47,606 bases of DNA from a virus. Shown here one piece after another: positions 1-7,826 of the stretch. A model generated the notes under the pieces. That model saw only the letters and a program-made list of their open reading frames with translations, was not told the origin of the DNA and searched no databases. The position numbers were made by a program, and so were the translations under genes. The number at the start of each line of letters is the position of its first letter. The stretch's first letter is position 1. The stretch is taken from IMG/VR virus record IMGVR_UViG_3300042549_007687, positions 1-47,606 of that record; one strand, written 5' to 3'.

Positions 1-352
1 TTGCGTACTTGAAATCCATGAAGAATACCAAACCAGCTGGTAAGTTCATTGGTTGTACGGATACGAAATTCTTTGATGCAATTGAACCAAAGACCTTACG
101 GACTAAGGGAAGTGCAACACCGGCCCAGTTTTCACCAGCGGTACCTGTACCGCCTGGGTTTGTTGTTGTTGCTTCCGAAAGAAGTTGTTGTGCTTGATTT
201 TCAAGCATTACTGCCATGCCTTGTTTTTCGTGGCCAGCCAAACCTTCAAGAAGGCCTGACTTGTCCCACTTACCAGCCAATTGGCGTGTCTTTTCGACTA
301 CGACTCTATGCGCTGAACCGGCATCATCTAAAAATTGTTGTACATTTGCCAT
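1..352 (-). CDS. 23: Major capsid protein (gp23-like), N-terminal part, cut by window edge
   Basis: The last gene in the transcription direction; its 3' part lies beyond the left edge, leaving about 117 residues. The start ATG at 352 has AGGAG nine bases upstream. T4 gp23-like features are a KWDKSGLLEG segment, a MLENQAQQLL helix, and a later VQPMNLPAGLVF segment matching the conserved VQPM.SPTG region after the N-terminal arm of gp23. Between them, LLSE followed by ATTTNPGG fits the gp21 cleavage rule (L/I-x-E), at about residue 61; T4 gp23 is cut at residue 65. Gp23 builds the hexamers of the head. The gene directly follows the scaffold gene, as in T4. Confidence 0.9.
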   Translation of the reverse strand, partial: MANVQQFLDDAGSAHRVVVEKTRQLAGKWDKSGLLEGLAGHEKQGMAVMLENQAQQLLSEATTTNPGGTGTAGENWAGVALPLVRKVFGSIASKNFVSVQPMNLPAGLVFFMDFKYA

Positions 353-372
353 TGTTGTATTCTCCTAAAAGA

Positions 373-1575
373 TTATAAAATTCCTGCTAATTGTTGTAAA
401 CGCTTTGCAACTGAGTTTTCTTCTAAGATTTCTTTCTTAGGAGCCGTACTCTTGGTTGGCTTACTTGCCAAACCTTCAGTTACAATTTTTGTTGACTTAC
501 GACTAGTCATTGCCTTAGCTGTTGAGTTAAGGGTTTCAACTAATGTCGTATAGACAATCTTAACTTCGCGTACTGTAGTTGCACGGTCAAAATTTTCTAC
601 AATAGCGATCTTTTGTTCGTTCGTTAAACGATCATTACGGAATAACTTGTTTGTGAACAAAAGTTTTGCATTAAGAAGGTTTACTTCGTGTAGCTTGCCT
701 CGTAGGAGTTGTACAGCCTTACGATATTCTGCAAGTTCAGTTTGAAGTGCTTCCATCTGAGCCATTATTGATGCGTTATCTTGGTGATCTTCTTCACCTT
801 CTTGATTACCATCGGCTTCTAATTCACGGAGAATTGCTTCTAAATCTAATTCTTCTTCTCCACCTTCTTCTTGTCCCTTCATTTCTGGTACTTGGAATCC
901 ATGAGCCTGTTGACCCTTCATAGGATCAACCATTTCGTCTTCTTCTGTACCCATTGGAGCATTTGCTGAAGCGGTTGGCTTGTCGTCACCCGTTTTCTGC
1001 ATTGTCATTGTGTGCTTCATTCCTGCTGCTGGCGGGGTTTGTTCCTTTGTAGTTGTATCTACCATCGAATCATCATCTTCCGAATCTTCTTCGTCCCCTT
1101 CTTCCTCGTCTTCCTTCTTTTCACCGAGGATATCGTCTTCTAATTCCTTGATTATTTCATCTAGATCGAAATCCGAAGCTGACCAATCGTCGTACCAATC
1201 CTTCGTCGAATCACCATGACCTTCACCCCCTTGGTCGATATCTGAAGAATCAAATGCATCTACCGATGGTTCCTTATTATCACCAGTTCCAATGACTGAT
1301 GTATCTACTGGACTCGTACCACCGACTGCTGTTGCGTCCTGGAACGGTTGTTCCTTTGCTGCTTCTGTTTCCATTGTACCTTCATTTCCCATTGTCTTGC
1401 CTTCTTCCTCTTCTTCTTCGTATGCTTCTGCACGAAGACGACGAGCTAGCATCGACTTAATTTGAGGTGTAAATGTTTCTTCTAAAGCAATTTTTGCATT
1501 AGCGATAGCAGTTTGACGAACTGCTTCTGCATCTGCGATTGCATCCTTTAGAAGTTGGTTTGTAATTTGTGCCAT
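373..1575 (-). CDS. 22: Prohead core scaffold protein (gp22-like)
   Basis: Likely internal scaffold around which the capsid assembles, later degraded by the prohead protease. About 400 residues. An upstream in-frame ATG at 1590 exists, but GGAG lies nine bases before the ATG at 1575, so translation probably begins at MAQITNQLL. The protein has a helical N-terminus, an extremely acidic low-complexity middle (long Glu/Asp runs between about residues 55 and 270), then a helical segment with an LLNAKLLFTNKLFR core and a KIAIVENFDRA motif typical of T4-like scaffold C-termini. Its place just before gp23 supports the call. It is longer than T4 gp22 (about 270 residues), mostly through the acidic region. 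Confidence 0.8.
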   Translation of the reverse strand: MAQITNQLLKDAIADAEAVRQTAIANAKIALEETFTPQIKSMLARRLRAEAYEEEEEEGKTMGNEGTMETEAAKEQPFQDATAVGGTSPVDTSVIGTGDNKEPSVDAFDSSDIDQGGEGHGDSTKDWYDDWSASDFDLDEIIKELEDDILGEKKEDEEEGDEEDSEDDDSMVDTTTKEQTPPAAGMKHTMTMQKTGDDKPTASANAPMGTEEDEMVDPMKGQQAHGFQVPEMKGQEEGGEEELDLEAILRELEADGNQEGEEDHQDNASIMAQMEALQTELAEYRKAVQLLRGKLHEVNLLNAKLLFTNKLFRNDRLTNEQKIAIVENFDRATTVREVKIVYTTLVETLNSTAKAMTSRKSTKIVTEGLASKPTKSTAPKKEILEENSVAKRLQQLAGIL

Positions 1576-1643
1576 ATCAACTTTCTCCATGAAAACAACT
1601 ATTAATAGTCATTATTAGGTTATAAACAATCAAATACTACAAA

Positions 1644-1662
1644 ACACCTCAAATAAAGGTGT
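1644..1662 (-). terminator. Stem-loop after bS21, weak intrinsic terminator
   Basis: On the minus strand, ACACCT and AGGTGT form a six-base stem with a seven-base loop, followed directly by TTTTG. It lies in the 128-base gap between the bS21 gene and the scaffold gene. The short T-run makes it a weak terminator; it could instead be an mRNA 3'-end stabiliser. The rest of the gap is AT-rich and holds an ACACTATATATTA sequence near 1670 that resembles the boundary motif seen elsewhere in the window. Confidence 0.4.
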
Positions 1663-1703
1663 ACTAATAATATATAGTGTTATTAATTCAAAAAATGTTA
1701 TTT

Positions 1704-1922
1704 TTACCATTCCGAATTATTTTTCTTTTCTATTTTCTTCTGTTCCCTAATTCTACGGCGGAGCGCTTCTTGTTGTTTTAAAATTTTTTTCTTTGACCGC
1801 TTTACATAAAATTCACGGCGTTTGACTTCATTAATAATTTCTGATTTTTTAACTATCTTGGAAAATTGGCGTAACGCCTTCTCCAGTTCAACCAATCCTT
1901 CCCCTCGTACTTCTACATGCAT
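1704..1922 (-). CDS. rpsU: Phage-encoded ribosomal protein bS21
   Basis: 72 residues, close to the bacterial bS21 length of about 70. The diagnostic core is present: an N-terminal beta strand (MHVEVRGEG), a LEKALRQFSK helix matching the FDxALRRFKR region, and EVKRREFYVK matching the near-invariant EVRRREFYEKP. A long Lys/Arg-rich helical tail follows, as in cellular bS21. In bacteria this protein sits on the 30S platform near the anti-Shine-Dalgarno sequence and affects initiation. A strong GGAGG precedes the ATG by six bases. It lies between the HAD phosphatase and scaffold genes, so it is probably expressed late, perhaps favouring phage late mRNAs. Phage bS21 genes are known; the role here is inferred. 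Confidence 0.88.
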   Translation of the reverse strand: MHVEVRGEGLVELEKALRQFSKIVKKSEIINEVKRREFYVKRSKKKILKQQEALRRRIREQKKIEKKNNSEW

Positions 1923-1932
1923 ACAGCCTCCA

Positions 1933-2622
1933 TTATTTCATATTTTTTTTAATGTATACCATCGCAGCCTGTTTTGCGGCTGAGTCCTGTGAATATCCAA
2001 GTGCAGTTTTTATTAAAATATCATTTCCGGTTTGTGGATTTTTTACTTTGTGTCGTAATAAATCCTTCAACTGTGATTGTTTTGTCAAAGGTTCACCAGT
2101 TTTTTGATTATCTGGTTCTTCAACTTGTCGTATAATAAGTTTTATTTTTGGGTATTTATCTATCAATGTCTGTACTGCTTTAACATTTTTTGGTGCATCG
2201 TCTACAAACGCAACTCGTGTAAATCCATCTTTGATATGTTTTTCTATATATCGTGCCTTGTCCATAGGATCACTACTACCCAGTGCGGCAATGGTAACAC
2301 CGGAAGTAATCCCATTATTTTTAAGAAATTGTGCAATGGGTCTGGTGTGTCCACGAGCGGTCAATACTACTACCTTGTCTGCCTTTTTTTCGGCAAGAAC
2401 TCGTTGTAATAATCCTAAATATTTTTTAATAGGACGAGGATTTTTCAACTGTTCAAATTCGGAAAAATCAAAAGTATCACCATCTTGTTTTTCATATGCT
2501 GCGTATTCGGCGGGTGATATTGTTCGTCGTTTCCCGTCCTTATTAATAACAGTAACCCTAGCGTCTGTATGCACTAGGGTATCATCAAAATCGGTAGCAT
2601 ATAATGTTTTTTCACGTGCCAT
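1933..2622 (-). CDS. HAD-superfamily phosphatase, PNKP-like
   Basis: 229 residues. HAD motifs are clear: motif I DFDDTL at residues 11-16 with the nucleophile and acid/base aspartates, motif II LTARG at 87-91, and motif IV FVDDAPKN at 139-146. The spacing and LTARGH resemble the 3'-phosphatase domain of phage polynucleotide kinases, but no P-loop kinase domain is present. The C-terminal 50 residues (KVKNPQTGNDILIKTALGY and a short helix) look like a separate small appendage. Possible substrates are nucleotides or 3'-phosphate ends; the sequence does not decide. It lies between bS21 and a DUF3008-like gene in the head cluster. Confidence 0.75.
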   Translation of the reverse strand: MAREKTLYATDFDDTLVHTDARVTVINKDGKRRTISPAEYAAYEKQDGDTFDFSEFEQLKNPRPIKKYLGLLQRVLAEKKADKVVVLTARGHTRPIAQFLKNNGITSGVTIAALGSSDPMDKARYIEKHIKDGFTRVAFVDDAPKNVKAVQTLIDKYPKIKLIIRQVEEPDNQKTGEPLTKQSQLKDLLRHKVKNPQTGNDILIKTALGYSQDSAAKQAAMVYIKKNMK

Positions 2623-2624
2623 AC

Positions 2625-3230
2625 TTATCTCGTTATTAATTTATATGCCGTTGCCACCATTTTTTCGGTTGGAAGTTCCAACATTTTCTTGCGATTATCC
2701 AATGACAATGTACGCAATACTTTGGTTAATAACGCAGCAGTATATACATCTACGGTGACACCATCGATGTCAGCGGCTCGTTTATCTTTTACAATAGAGA
2801 ATATTTTATTTTGCTTTACACTATAATCTTCACTGGTAAAATCTACACGATGCGGATCATTTGAAATATGTGGTTGAGAAGATGTTGCTGGTGGAAAATC
2901 TGGTGTTATACTAGTATCTGTCGTACCAATGGTTTCTTCAACACCGCCACTTGGAATGGTATCAATCGATTGCTGACCAAATGGTTGTGCACCTGTGTCC
3001 GTGTCATCCCCGTGTTGTGCGCCGGCATTAATATCTTGTTTTAACAATTCCGCGATTTTCTTTGGAAGATCTTTTATTGGAGTTGTTGCATACTTTTTCA
3101 CATCACCATGCGACATTGTGTTTGCTAATTTACGAGCAACAGGACTAAACTTTTTGGGATTGGCCTTACCTTTTTGTATAGCATGTACAATTCCAAACAA
3201 TTTTTGTTGTGCCTTTGATATTGCTGGCAT
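2625..3230 (-). CDS. DUF3008-like small protein with disordered middle
   Basis: 201 residues. The N-terminus (MPAISKAQQKLFGIVHAIQKG, later ARKLANTMSHGDVKKYA) resembles the short DUF3008 proteins of bacteria and phages, which start MPAxSKAQQRF and contain a K-D-x-x-x-F/Y-A segment. Residues 70-130 are Gly/Thr/Pro/Gln-rich and probably disordered. A C-terminal domain of about 70 residues follows, with the helix-rich pattern EKMVATAYKL. No function is established. A GGAGAAGTGAA ribosome binding site precedes the ATG. It sits one base from the metallopeptidase stop, so the two are probably co-translated. Confidence 0.6.
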   Translation of the reverse strand: MPAISKAQQKLFGIVHAIQKGKANPKKFSPVARKLANTMSHGDVKKYATTPIKDLPKKIAELLKQDINAGAQHGDDTDTGAQPFGQQSIDTIPSGGVEETIGTTDTSITPDFPPATSSQPHISNDPHRVDFTSEDYSVKQNKIFSIVKDKRAADIDGVTVDVYTAALLTKVLRTLSLDNRKKMLELPTEKMVATAYKLITR

Positions 3231-3231
3231 T

Positions 3232-3594
3232 TCACTTCTCCAAATAGATTTCTGGGTGTTTGTATCGAAACTGCCGCATTAAGCTACCTGCTAGTGCATT
3301 GGCTTCATTTTCCATTGATGACCCATCACGACCATCGGCGTTTTTACCTTGTTCTCGTTGTTTATGATGTACCAATTCGTGACACAATGTACGGCATACA
3401 TCAGCAACATGTCGTGATCCACCATAAATATAAATTTCATTTGTTTCGGTATTATATACACCAAAACTTAAATGTTCCTCAGTAAAACTGACATTGTTAA
3501 CAATAACAATTTTTCGTGGCAACGATTGCAAATCTAATTGCGTTGCCACGAATTTTACAGTTTCATTTAAGAAAAATTTATCTTGCGAATTCAT
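3232..3594 (-). CDS. Zinc metallopeptidase-like protein (HExxH)
   Basis: 120 residues. The zinc-binding motif HELVHHKQ lies at about residues 72-79, where His72 and His76 would bind zinc and Glu73 would be catalytic. ENEANALAG at 95-103 provides a plausible third ligand, giving a minimal gluzincin-like layout. There is no signal peptide, so it would act inside the cell or be carried in the virion. Its neighbours are the prohead protease cluster and a DUF3008-like gene. It could help head maturation or act on host proteins after ejection; the sequence does not say which. The start has no strong ribosome binding site and follows closely on the gene upstream. Confidence 0.7.
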   Translation of the reverse strand: MNSQDKFFLNETVKFVATQLDLQSLPRKIVIVNNVSFTEEHLSFGVYNTETNEIYIYGGSRHVADVCRTLCHELVHHKQREQGKNADGRDGSSMENEANALAGSLMRQFRYKHPEIYLEK

Positions 3595-3597
3595 GTA

Positions 3598-3897
3598 TTA
3601 TAAATTTTTCTTTTTACGACCGGCTGTCTTTTTTACTTTTGCTACGGTCTTCTTTGCCTTGATTTTTGCAGATTCCACAACTTGTTTTGTTTCCGCAACA
3701 ACTACTTTAGCTTCTGCCGCAACAGTTGTTGCTACTGTCTTAACATCTTCTAAATTTACTTTACCATCGTTATTGACATCTACGATATCAGTAATTTTTT
3801 TGATCGGACGAGCAAATGTTTCTTTGTTGTTAGTATACACCCAAAAAGCAATTGCACCACCGATTCCCAATAAACCTAATGTTATTAACATAAACAC
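3598..3897 (-). CDS. Small membrane protein with EF-hand-like loop and Lys/Ala tail
   Basis: 99 residues. AAGGAG lies seven bases before the ATG. Residues 3-21 form one hydrophobic transmembrane segment. Residues about 39-52 read DVNNDGKVNLEDV, an EF-hand/dockerin-type calcium loop (D-x-N-x-D-G-x-x-x-x-x-D). The last 50 residues are rich in Lys, Ala and Val, ending in a KKTAGRKKK-type tail like histone H1 or bacterial nucleoid proteins. I do not recognise a family. The layout suggests a membrane-anchored protein whose basic tail could touch DNA, but this is inference. Confidence 0.6.
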   Translation of the reverse strand: MFMLITLGLLGIGGAIAFWVYTNNKETFARPIKKITDIVDVNNDGKVNLEDVKTVATTVAAEAKVVVAETKQVVESAKIKAKKTVAKVKKTAGRKKKNL

Positions 3898-3906
3898 TCC
3901 TTTAAA

Positions 3907-4494
3907 TTATTTAAGTTCACCCAAAAAATCATAAATTAAACTATCAATACGAGAATATGGTGTTATGATTTGACCACCGGTATTTTCGTTAATAAACGCA
4001 CCGTGCGTTGATGGGTTACTTACGATATCAAAACAAATTAAATTAAAATCATCTTGTACTTCTACTTCATTTTCACCAATTTGTTTTACGGAACCCATAC
4101 CACGAGAAGAGACACCCAACCGAATATTGTTTTTAATTAGTTCACGAACAATATTTCCAGATGGAGTAGAAAGAATTTCCATATTTCCTTTTACATCATG
4201 TCCTTCAAACCACATCTCTGTGACATTACAACAAACATTCTTTAAATTAACCACAGCACTTTCTGGATGATCTAATTCACCCAGTGCTCTTCTCTGCGCA
4301 ACAAAGTTGTTTTTGTAAGCTGCTGCTTCACGGGCCAAAATTTCTTTTGGATAAATTCTTCCATTTTGATTTTTAATTTCGGCACGTTGTAATATCACAT
4401 CTTTTAAAATCAATGGTTTTGTTATATCAGCTGCTTCTGTTAACAGCGACATGTCATACGAGATGACATTGTATTCTACAAGTAATGACTGCAT
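3907..4494 (-). CDS. 21: Prohead core protease (gp21-like)
   Basis: Serine protease of the phage prohead family that cleaves scaffold, capsid and internal proteins after L/I-x-E. About 195 residues from the ATG at 4494; an in-frame GTG at 4515 would overlap the upstream gene, so 4494 is preferred. The conserved GRIYP segment is at 45-49, a GELDHP motif carries the probable catalytic His at about residue 76, and SSRGMGS at about 129-135 holds the probable catalytic Ser. LLTE at residues 17-20 is a possible self-cleavage site, as T4 gp21 also processes itself. Order portal, small genes, protease, scaffold, capsid matches T4. Confidence 0.88.
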   Translation of the reverse strand: MQSLLVEYNVISYDMSLLTEAADITKPLILKDVILQRAEIKNQNGRIYPKEILAREAAAYKNNFVAQRRALGELDHPESAVVNLKNVCCNVTEMWFEGHDVKGNMEILSTPSGNIVRELIKNNIRLGVSSRGMGSVKQIGENEVEVQDDFNLICFDIVSNPSTHGAFINENTGGQIITPYSRIDSLIYDFLGELK

Positions 4495-4495
4495 A

Positions 4496-4993
4496 TTATT
4501 GCCCACGAATTTCACGAATCCGAGTTGCGATATTCAACAATCGTGATTCTAGTTTGATTAGACCTTGTTGGGTACGCTTCCATAACTGTTCACTTGCAAT
4601 ACCCGATTCATTTTTTAGTCGTGCATTAATTTTCAATGCGCGTTCAACTTCGTATAAACTTTTATTTAATTCAGAAATTGCTTTAGCAATTTTTTGATGA
4701 GGAGTGGCAGTTGGATCATTCTTATATTTATAATACCTATTTTCTGATAGCTCGTTTTTGACAGTTTCCATTTTATCTGCTGGACTATTTATTTCTTTTT
4801 CTCCACGAGGAGTTAATTTAAATCCCGTTGTATCTGTCGCAATGTGCTTTGCACGTGTAATTTGTTTTTGTTTATTACCACGAAATGCATATGGGGTTAA
4901 ATACCCAGCTACGGATCCTGTTGTGGTCGCTTCCTCCAATTCTTGCTTAATAATTTGACGAATAACTTCACGAAAGCGTTGTTGTTGTTCCAT
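4496..4993 (-). CDS. Conserved head-cluster protein, possible gp21 substrate
   Basis: 165 residues, next to the protease gene. The N-terminus is a charged amphipathic helix (REVIRQIIKQELEE) followed by ATTTGSVAGYLTP. The ELEE/ATTTG junction resembles the LLSE/ATTTN junction in the capsid protein of this phage, suggesting the same protease cuts both. The middle is basic (NKQKQITRAKHIA), and the C-terminus is a long helix rich in Lys, Arg and Leu ending REIRGQ. I recognise the general type from T4-like phages of aquatic metagenomes, but no function is known. It may be an internal head or core protein like T4 gp67/gp68, which sit at this map position. Confidence 0.6.
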   Translation of the reverse strand: MEQQQRFREVIRQIIKQELEEATTTGSVAGYLTPYAFRGNKQKQITRAKHIATDTTGFKLTPRGEKEINSPADKMETVKNELSENRYYKYKNDPTATPHQKIAKAISELNKSLYEVERALKINARLKNESGIASEQLWKRTQQGLIKLESRLLNIATRIREIRGQ

Positions 4994-4995
4994 AA

Positions 4996-5895
4996 TTAAC
5001 TCTTTAAAGTGTCTAATGTCTTGGTAATTTCCAAGGCAATTAACAATGAAGTCATGTGATTTTCTTTGATGATGTTGGCATTGGCGATGCGTTCTAATTG
5101 AGTTATAACTTCAGAAAGTTTAATGCGAGTAATCGTGTTATCAACTTTAACAACTTTGGATTTTAATTCTTTAATAAGAACTTCTGCTTCCTTGGTTGCA
5201 TATTTTTTAAGTTGTTCAGTATTTGATACATTGTAAATATATTCACGAAGTAGATTCTTTTGTCTATCGTTTAATTCTGCGTATTTTTCATTAAATTTTT
5301 CAATTAAAATACGATATGATAATAAGCGTAAATCTTCTTCTTGTCCTTTAATAGTTTCAAACAACTGTACATCATTTTTACTTTCTTTATTAGTAAGATT
5401 ACCAGTGAGGTGTTCTACCATAGTGAATTTTGCAGACACTAAACTTTCAATTTCTGTATAATCTGTCAATTCGTTAATCACTCCATCAAATACTTTGTAT
5501 ACCGATGCGTATACTTTATACGACGGAATACGTGCATTGAGGAAATCTTTCAAATCATAATGATTTTTAATTTCCTTTATTAAGTTGTATTTTTGAGTGT
5601 TTAACAGATGTTCATTTAATTTTTTCCGTTGGTCGGTAATTATACCAATTAAATGAAATGCTTTTTCTTCACTCATTTGTTGCACATTAAAAACTGCCCG
5701 ATACAAAAGTAATTCCTTCCCCAATTCTGTCTTGGAATTAAAAAACTCTCGCATGAGTTTAACCGCTGTATCATTATTGCGGTTTTCTAGTGCGTCGGAG
5801 GTAATTTTACGAACCAATAGTTCGAAAAGAATACCTGTATTACGAATTTTGTTGTGCTTGACGTTTGATTTCATATGTATTCCGTTTTGTGACAT
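4996..5895 (-). CDS. Conserved helical protein between portal and protease genes
   Basis: 299 residues, almost entirely helical, with no signal peptide or membrane segment. The N-terminus KIRNTGILFELLVRKI is followed by repeated charged helices. It occupies the place of T4 gp67/gp68 but is much longer, and I see no recognisable motif. Two starts are possible: ATG at 5895 with a weak GACGG, and ATG at 5874 with GGA seven bases upstream. A perfect TATAAT hexamer sits directly before the 5895 ATG but has no good -35. A core, head or assembly-chaperone role is an inference from position only. Confidence 0.6.
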   Translation of the reverse strand: MSQNGIHMKSNVKHNKIRNTGILFELLVRKITSDALENRNNDTAVKLMREFFNSKTELGKELLLYRAVFNVQQMSEEKAFHLIGIITDQRKKLNEHLLNTQKYNLIKEIKNHYDLKDFLNARIPSYKVYASVYKVFDGVINELTDYTEIESLVSAKFTMVEHLTGNLTNKESKNDVQLFETIKGQEEDLRLLSYRILIEKFNEKYAELNDRQKNLLREYIYNVSNTEQLKKYATKEAEVLIKELKSKVVKVDNTITRIKLSEVITQLERIANANIIKENHMTSLLIALEITKTLDTLKS

Positions 5896-5938
5896 ATTAT
5901 ACCGTCATATATTAAATATAACGAATAGTTATAAGATT

Positions 5939-7816
5939 TTAGTTTTCTAGCCCCAAAATGTTATTTTCATCTAAAAAAGAACCTGTTGGCGTTGTATTTT
6001 CCAACAAAACCGAATTTTTTGTTTTATTTAACGATCCTTTGTCCAACCACTGTTGCATTTCCAATGTCAATGGTGATTTTCGTTTATCGTTTCGTCGTTT
6101 ACCTACAGTCAACGAATCCATATTTTCTTTATGTCCCAAAGGATCACGCCCCCGTGGATGACTATCTTGCCCATAGGACACACCCTTCTTGGGTCTGCCC
6201 ATGTTAGCCTCCTCCAAATCAACATCTTCCAATTCACTTTCTTCGTCGGATTGGTCTAATGACGCTAGGATACTGTCTACATCGTCAACTTGTTGCTGTT
6301 CTATATCTTCTGGTTCGGGTTGCTCTTCTTCCCCACCGGTAGCCACTTGTTGTGGTTCTTGTGGTTGTTCCAACTTAGTTAATTCCATAACTCGCTTTAC
6401 ATCCTCTACAACTTTTGATCGTTGCGTACTAACATCATCTTCTGACATTTCAAAAATATGATGATATACCCAATCTTGTGAAATTAATTTAGTTCCAATA
6501 AGATCATTTGCCACTGCAACCTTTTCTTTCCACAAGTTCAATTTTTCTTGTTCATACACAATGGATGGTGAAGTTAAACTTAATTCAAAATCAATCAATT
6601 CTTCGTCACGGAATCCTTGAATGTATAAATGAATTATAGCAATCTTTGTTAACTCCGACACCATAATACGCTGAATTCGTTCGATGGTACGAGCAAACCG
6701 TACATCTTGTGCTGCTAATGTCGCCTTACCACTTATACCCTCTTCGTATCCCATAAACGCCTTCGGTACTTTAAAGGCAGCCAATAGTTTGTTACGGAGA
6801 TATTCAATGTCTTCAATCGCATTAAATTGCAACCCAGGAAGATTTTGAATATCGGTACCAGAATCTTTCCCTCGAACAGGAAGATAAAAATCTTCCGTAA
6901 TGTTCATCATATTATATCGAAGATTGTAATCACCGGTCGTTGGATCTACCAATGGAGTTTTTTTCATACGATCCATGATACGATTCATGAAGGTATCAAT
7001 TTCTGCCGGCGGGATATTACCGATATCGACCAAAATCTTACGCTTGTCTGGTGCTCGCATGATACGATGGATTAACATTGCATCTTCCATGAGTTGCAAT
7101 TGCTTCCATACACGGCGACCACCTTCGATCATGGCTTTACCATACGGAAGGAAATTCGTGTCCGCTAATAAACGGAAATGTGCTACTTCAAAACTTTCAA
7201 AATCTTTCTTACCTAATAGCAAGAAATCATTTTCAATTTTAAATCGCACACTGAATGGTTGATCGGGTTGTTCACCCTCAATACGGATGGTTTCGTATAC
7301 CGATAATGGTACTGCATTAACCACTCCGTATTCTTGATCCAAGTCCAAATATAAAAAGAAATCTCCGTACTTTGCCATGTTACGAATCCATGGCCAAAGA
7401 TTAAATTCAATATTTAAAATGTCATAAAATAAATTATGGAGAATATCTTGAACTTGTTGATTTTTTGATTTAATACTTAGAATTTGTCCAAACTCATCTT
7501 TAATAGTACTTTCATCAGCATAAATGTCTAATACCGACGAGATAATAGGATCATTATCCATCATATCATAATCACGGAATAACTGTAATCGTGATCCCTG
7601 AAATGCGGCCGCTGCTTCATATCTACCGTGCGAAGAACCATATCCTCCGGTACCCGATGAGTACACGCGATGATATCTATCAACTCCACGCCGATTAACA
7701 AAGCTTTGTATGTTGTCAGTATCAGCTATTTTTAATTTTTTTCCTCCAACATTACGAACAATGGTACTGGTGGAAAAAAGTTTTTTAAGCCTAGTAAATA
7801 AAGATGTGTCGGACAT
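5939..7816 (-). CDS. 20: Portal vertex protein (gp20-like) with C-terminal extension
   Basis: The dodecameric portal through which DNA enters and leaves the head. 625 residues; T4 gp20 has 524. The conserved portal core is visible: YRVYSSGTGGYG-type N-terminal arm, a DYDMMDNDPIISSVLDIYADE segment, the WPWIRNMAKYGDFFLYLD region, a MMNITEDFYLPVRG segment, and LPGLQFNAIEDIEYLRNKLLAAFKVPKAFMG. The last 140 residues are a Glu/Gln-rich acidic stretch and a basic low-complexity tail. LLE followed by NTTPTG near the end may be a gp21 site. The position upstream of the protease matches T4. Confidence 0.92.
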   Translation of the reverse strand: MSDTSLFTRLKKLFSTSTIVRNVGGKKLKIADTDNIQSFVNRRGVDRYHRVYSSGTGGYGSSHGRYEAAAAFQGSRLQLFRDYDMMDNDPIISSVLDIYADESTIKDEFGQILSIKSKNQQVQDILHNLFYDILNIEFNLWPWIRNMAKYGDFFLYLDLDQEYGVVNAVPLSVYETIRIEGEQPDQPFSVRFKIENDFLLLGKKDFESFEVAHFRLLADTNFLPYGKAMIEGGRRVWKQLQLMEDAMLIHRIMRAPDKRKILVDIGNIPPAEIDTFMNRIMDRMKKTPLVDPTTGDYNLRYNMMNITEDFYLPVRGKDSGTDIQNLPGLQFNAIEDIEYLRNKLLAAFKVPKAFMGYEEGISGKATLAAQDVRFARTIERIQRIMVSELTKIAIIHLYIQGFRDEELIDFELSLTSPSIVYEQEKLNLWKEKVAVANDLIGTKLISQDWVYHHIFEMSEDDVSTQRSKVVEDVKRVMELTKLEQPQEPQQVATGGEEEQPEPEDIEQQQVDDVDSILASLDQSDEESELEDVDLEEANMGRPKKGVSYGQDSHPRGRDPLGHKENMDSLTVGKRRNDKRKSPLTLEMQQWLDKGSLNKTKNSVLLENTTPTGSFLDENNILGLEN

Positions 7817-7826
7817 ATTACCTCAA

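Noticed and set aside
49-378. Plus-strand frame of 109 codons at the left end
   Set aside because: It lies opposite the capsid gene, which has an SD and clear gp23 similarity.
980-1219. Plus-strand Ser-rich open frame opposite the scaffold gene
   Set aside because: Its Ser runs are the complement of Glu/Asp codons in the acidic scaffold region.
5886-5892. Perfect TATAAT hexamer at the start of the 5895 gene
   Set aside because: No acceptable -35 box at proper spacing, and the predicted start would fall inside the coding region.
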